Source of the DNA: Altericroceibacterium spongiae
GTDB lineage: Bacteria; Pseudomonadota; Alphaproteobacteria; Sphingomonadales; Sphingomonadaceae
Reading direction: 5' to 3'
Assembly (NCBI RefSeq): GCF_003610805.1
Contig: NZ_RAPF01000004.1
Coordinates: 62,001-126,000 of the forward strand
DNA length: 64,000 nt
Part shown: positions 61,888-64,000 of the stretch, piece by piece
How positions within the stretch are numbered: position 1 is the stretch's first letter
Layout: each line of letters starts with the position of its first letter
Program-made: the position numbers and the translations under genes
Notes under the pieces: generated by a model
Told to the model about the DNA's origin: nothing
Databases searched by the model: none
Seen by the model: only the letters and a program-made list of their open reading frames with translations

Positions 61888-63780
61888 TCAGTCCAGCAGT
61901 ATTTTCGTCATCAGCAATTGCCACCCTGCCGGCTTGCTTTGAGTGCGGGCGGGCGGGGCGTATTCGGGCGCGGCGCATTCGAGGCAGCGTGCCTGCATAC
62001 CGCGGACCGAGAGCAGATTGTCGAGATCGGCCATGACCTGTCCGGTCAGACGCTCCTCGCGACCGGCGAAGAGGCCAACCATATCGGTTGAGCCGGTCGA
62101 AGCTTTCTCCGATTCCCTGCTCAGAAGCTGCTGGAGAATTTCCGTATAGGGATCGATGGATTCTTTCAGATAAAGCGGATGCCAGTCACCATCCTTGAGC
62201 TTGGCCTGTTTGGCCACCCAGGCAAGCGCGGCGTGCATATCGCCGAATTCATCCACCAGGCCGAGCTGGCGGGCCGAGCCGCCATCCCACACACGGCCCT
62301 GCGCAATCTCGTCGATCTGGGCCTTGGTCTTACCGCGTGACTGGGCCACCAGAGTGAGGAAACGATCGTAACCATCCTCGATAGTGGACTGGATCATGGT
62401 TTCGGTTTCAGGGGTGAAACCGGCGAACAGATCGGGCTGGCCCGATAGCGGGGTGGTGCGCACGCCATCGGTGGTGACACCCCATTCGGCCAGCGCATCT
62501 TCGAAAGTGGGAATTACCCCGAAAATGCCGATCGAGCCGGTAATGGTCTCAGGTTCGGCGAAGATGCGGTCGGCCGGAGTGGACACCCAATAGCCGCCGC
62601 TCGCCGCGACATTGCCCATCGATACGGCAATCGGAATATTGCGTGCTTTCTGGCGCAGAATGGCCCGGCGAATGGCTTCGGCGCCGGTGACCGTGCCACC
62701 GGGCGAATCCACCCGGATCACCAGACCGGCCAGATCCTTGTCCAGCGCTTCGTCGAGCAGACGGGAAATGCGTTCACCGCCTGCCGAACCGGGGCCGGCT
62801 TCGCCATCGCTGATTTCACCGGCAATGGTGATAACGCCGATGGGTTTGCCCTTGGTGGAAACGGGATTGGCGGAGAGCCAGGTGTCGAGATCGGTATGAG
62901 CGAAGCTGCCGGGCGTCTTGCCCCAGCGATCATCCCCGGCGACCTGTGCGATTCGTTTGCCCCATTCGACCTTGGTTCCGGTGCGGTCGGCGAGGCCGGC
63001 GGCCAGGGCCGCCTGCGCGAGATTGCCTTTGCTGGCGGTGAGCCATTGGTCGATATTGCCGGTCGCCATGCCGATATCGGCCTTGGCGCGGGCCTGTTTC
63101 ACATTGGCCTGCCATTCTTCCCACAAGGCGCCGTAAAGCGCCTGCGCATTTTCGCGCGCGGCGGGTGACATATCGCTGCGCATATAGGGTTCGACCGCGC
63201 TCTTATAGGTGCCTACGCGATAGACGCGGGCGTGAATTTTCAGCTTGTCGAGCAATGCGCCGTAATAGAGGCGTTGGCCGCCGGGGCCGGAAATCACTGC
63301 GCCGCCCATCGGATCGACCCAGACTTCGCTGGCATGGGCGGCCAGCATCAGCGAGTCATCGGTATAGGCCACGGCATAGGCGAGAACTGGCTTCTTGGTC
63401 TGGCGAAACCGGTCAAGCGCGGCGCCGATGCTCTGCATATGGACCTGTCCGCCGCCGGTAAATTTGGACAGGTCGAGCGCAATAGCCTTGATCCGGTCAT
63501 CGCCTGCTGCCGTGTCGATCGCGCGGACGATATCGCGCGCGGCATATTCATGAACCGGGGCGGCGGAGGACAGAAGCGCGTTGAGCGGATCGATCAGGGC
63601 GGGTTCTTCCACAACGCGCCCGTCGAGATCGAGCAGCAAGGCGCCGTCATGCACCGAGGCGGGGCTGGGTCTTGCGCTCAGCGCGGCAAAAAGAAGAGCG
63701 AAGAAAAGCAGAAGGAAGAGCAGCGCCAGCGCATCCTTGATCCCGACCAGAAGACGCCAGACCTTGCCTGCAAATGCCAT
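61888..63780 (-). CDS. sppA: Signal peptide peptidase SppA, 67-kDa type
   Basis: A 630-residue inner-membrane serine protease that degrades cleaved signal peptides. An N-terminal anchor (ALALLFLLLFFALLFAAL) is followed by two homologous halves; the catalytic lysine lies in the N-terminal half (GTYKSAVEPYMRSDMS) and the serine in the C-terminal half (SMGNVAASGGYWVS), the arrangement of E. coli SppA. The ATG at 63780 has GAGGCGG seven bases upstream; the frame opening at 63798 is a TTG and less likely. Confidence 0.94.
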   Translation of the reverse strand: MAFAGKVWRLLVGIKDALALLFLLLFFALLFAALSARPSPASVHDGALLLDLDGRVVEEPALIDPLNALLSSAAPVHEYAARDIVRAIDTAAGDDRIKAIALDLSKFTGGGQVHMQSIGAALDRFRQTKKPVLAYAVAYTDDSLMLAAHASEVWVDPMGGAVISGPGGQRLYYGALLDKLKIHARVYRVGTYKSAVEPYMRSDMSPAARENAQALYGALWEEWQANVKQARAKADIGMATGNIDQWLTASKGNLAQAALAAGLADRTGTKVEWGKRIAQVAGDDRWGKTPGSFAHTDLDTWLSANPVSTKGKPIGVITIAGEISDGEAGPGSAGGERISRLLDEALDKDLAGLVIRVDSPGGTVTGAEAIRRAILRQKARNIPIAVSMGNVAASGGYWVSTPADRIFAEPETITGSIGIFGVIPTFEDALAEWGVTTDGVRTTPLSGQPDLFAGFTPETETMIQSTIEDGYDRFLTLVAQSRGKTKAQIDEIAQGRVWDGGSARQLGLVDEFGDMHAALAWVAKQAKLKDGDWHPLYLKESIDPYTEILQQLLSRESEKASTGSTDMVGLFAGREERLTGQVMADLDNLLSVRGMQARCLECAAPEYAPPARTQSKPAGWQLLMTKILLD

Positions 63781-63903
63781 GAGAGAACCGCCTCGCAAAA
63801 TGATTGTCCCGATAATTCCTGTGCGTTCTAGGCGGGTATGGCGTTATGTTCCACCCGAAACCGCTTGAGCGACCTGCCGGGCTTGATTAAGGGCATGGCT
63901 TTG

Positions 63904-64000
63904 ATGAACAACACCCCAGACAATTCGCCCTATAAGCACTATCCGGATAGCCAGTATCCGGCTGGCGGGCTCGCCTTTCCCCATCGCGACCTGCTCGGGA
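63904..64000 (+). CDS. pyrB: Aspartate carbamoyltransferase, start only (cut by window end)
   Basis: The last 97 bases open a frame reading MNNTPDNSPYKHYPDSQYPA and then GGLAFPHRDLLG. The FPHRDLLG segment is the usual start of the conserved part of alphaproteobacterial PyrB, which begins pyrimidine synthesis in the cytosol. The start may be 63895 or 63904; AGGG lies ten bases before the latter. Only 32 residues are visible, so the call rests on this short match. Divergent from sppA. Confidence 0.6.
   Translation, partial: MNNTPDNSPYKHYPDSQYPAGGLAFPHRDLLG

Noticed and set aside
1-64000. Search for CRISPR arrays, insertion sequences, prophage genes and riboswitches
   Set aside because: No regularly spaced repeats, transposase or phage genes, target-site duplications or recognisable riboswitch folds were seen in the gaps, which are all below about 200 bases.

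Overview
The window reads as one uninterrupted stretch of chromosome from a moderately GC-rich alphaproteobacterium, most likely of the order Sphingomonadales. The basis is the tightly packed Entner-Doudoroff operon zwf-edd-glk-eda, the alphaproteobacterial small families DUF1465, DUF1489 and YdcH, serS-surE-nlpD gene order, a PtsP-type nitrogen phosphotransferase, a SelO-like AMPylase and a large TonB-dependent receptor. The family assignment is inference; no rRNA is present. No insertion sequence, prophage, CRISPR array or plasmid function was seen. No gap between genes exceeds about 200 bases. The first gene (selO) and last gene (pyrB) are cut by the window edges.

Layout: 1-2313 holds selO and astD. 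2417-4716 is a SoxR unit: soxR, and divergent from it a VOC protein, a 48-residue small ORF and a CynX/NimT-type exporter, with a well-formed SoxR box in the promoter facing the VOC gene. 4718-10380 is a dciA-dsbA-like-dsbA-like-smc operon on the minus strand, with mutY divergent. 11439-16440 holds a small membrane protein under a palindrome, a Tat-exported serine hydrolase, nudC, a succinate-semialdehyde dehydrogenase and an orphan modA. 16493-18774 is a glycerate module (2-hydroxyacid dehydrogenase, D-glycerate 3-kinase, DUF1489). 18785-22927 is a minus-strand catabolic operon of two tandem cupin dioxygenase-like genes, an SDR and two zinc alcohol dehydrogenases; an orphan 2Fe-2S subunit diverges from it.

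23770-27769 contains arsC, a methyltransferase, a membrane protein, lipB, a lipoprotein and a CitE-like lyase. 27922-33503 pairs a DUF885 lipoprotein with a convergent TonB receptor-Tat PLP enzyme operon. 33621-38614 holds DUF2254, an MBL-DUF4230-nadA operon, DUF1465 and YdcH. 38805-45132 holds a second, 51-residue YdcH protein, ptsP, a RodZ-like protein, a CpoB/YbgF-like protein, tilS and an L,D-transpeptidase. 45209-52854 is the Entner-Doudoroff operon, ending in a PEP carboxylase homologue that lacks several catalytic signatures. 53017-64000 holds a transglutaminase, yjbQ, rimO, a DUF1761 protein, the serS-surE-nlpD-K+ channel operon, a sulfotransferase, tRNA-Val(CAC), sppA and the start of pyrB.

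The most interesting points are the non-canonical PEPC-like protein translationally coupled to the Entner-Doudoroff operon, the TonB receptor joined to a periplasmic PvdN-like PLP enzyme, the SoxR-controlled VOC/small ORF/MFS operon, and the tandem-cupin catabolic operon.
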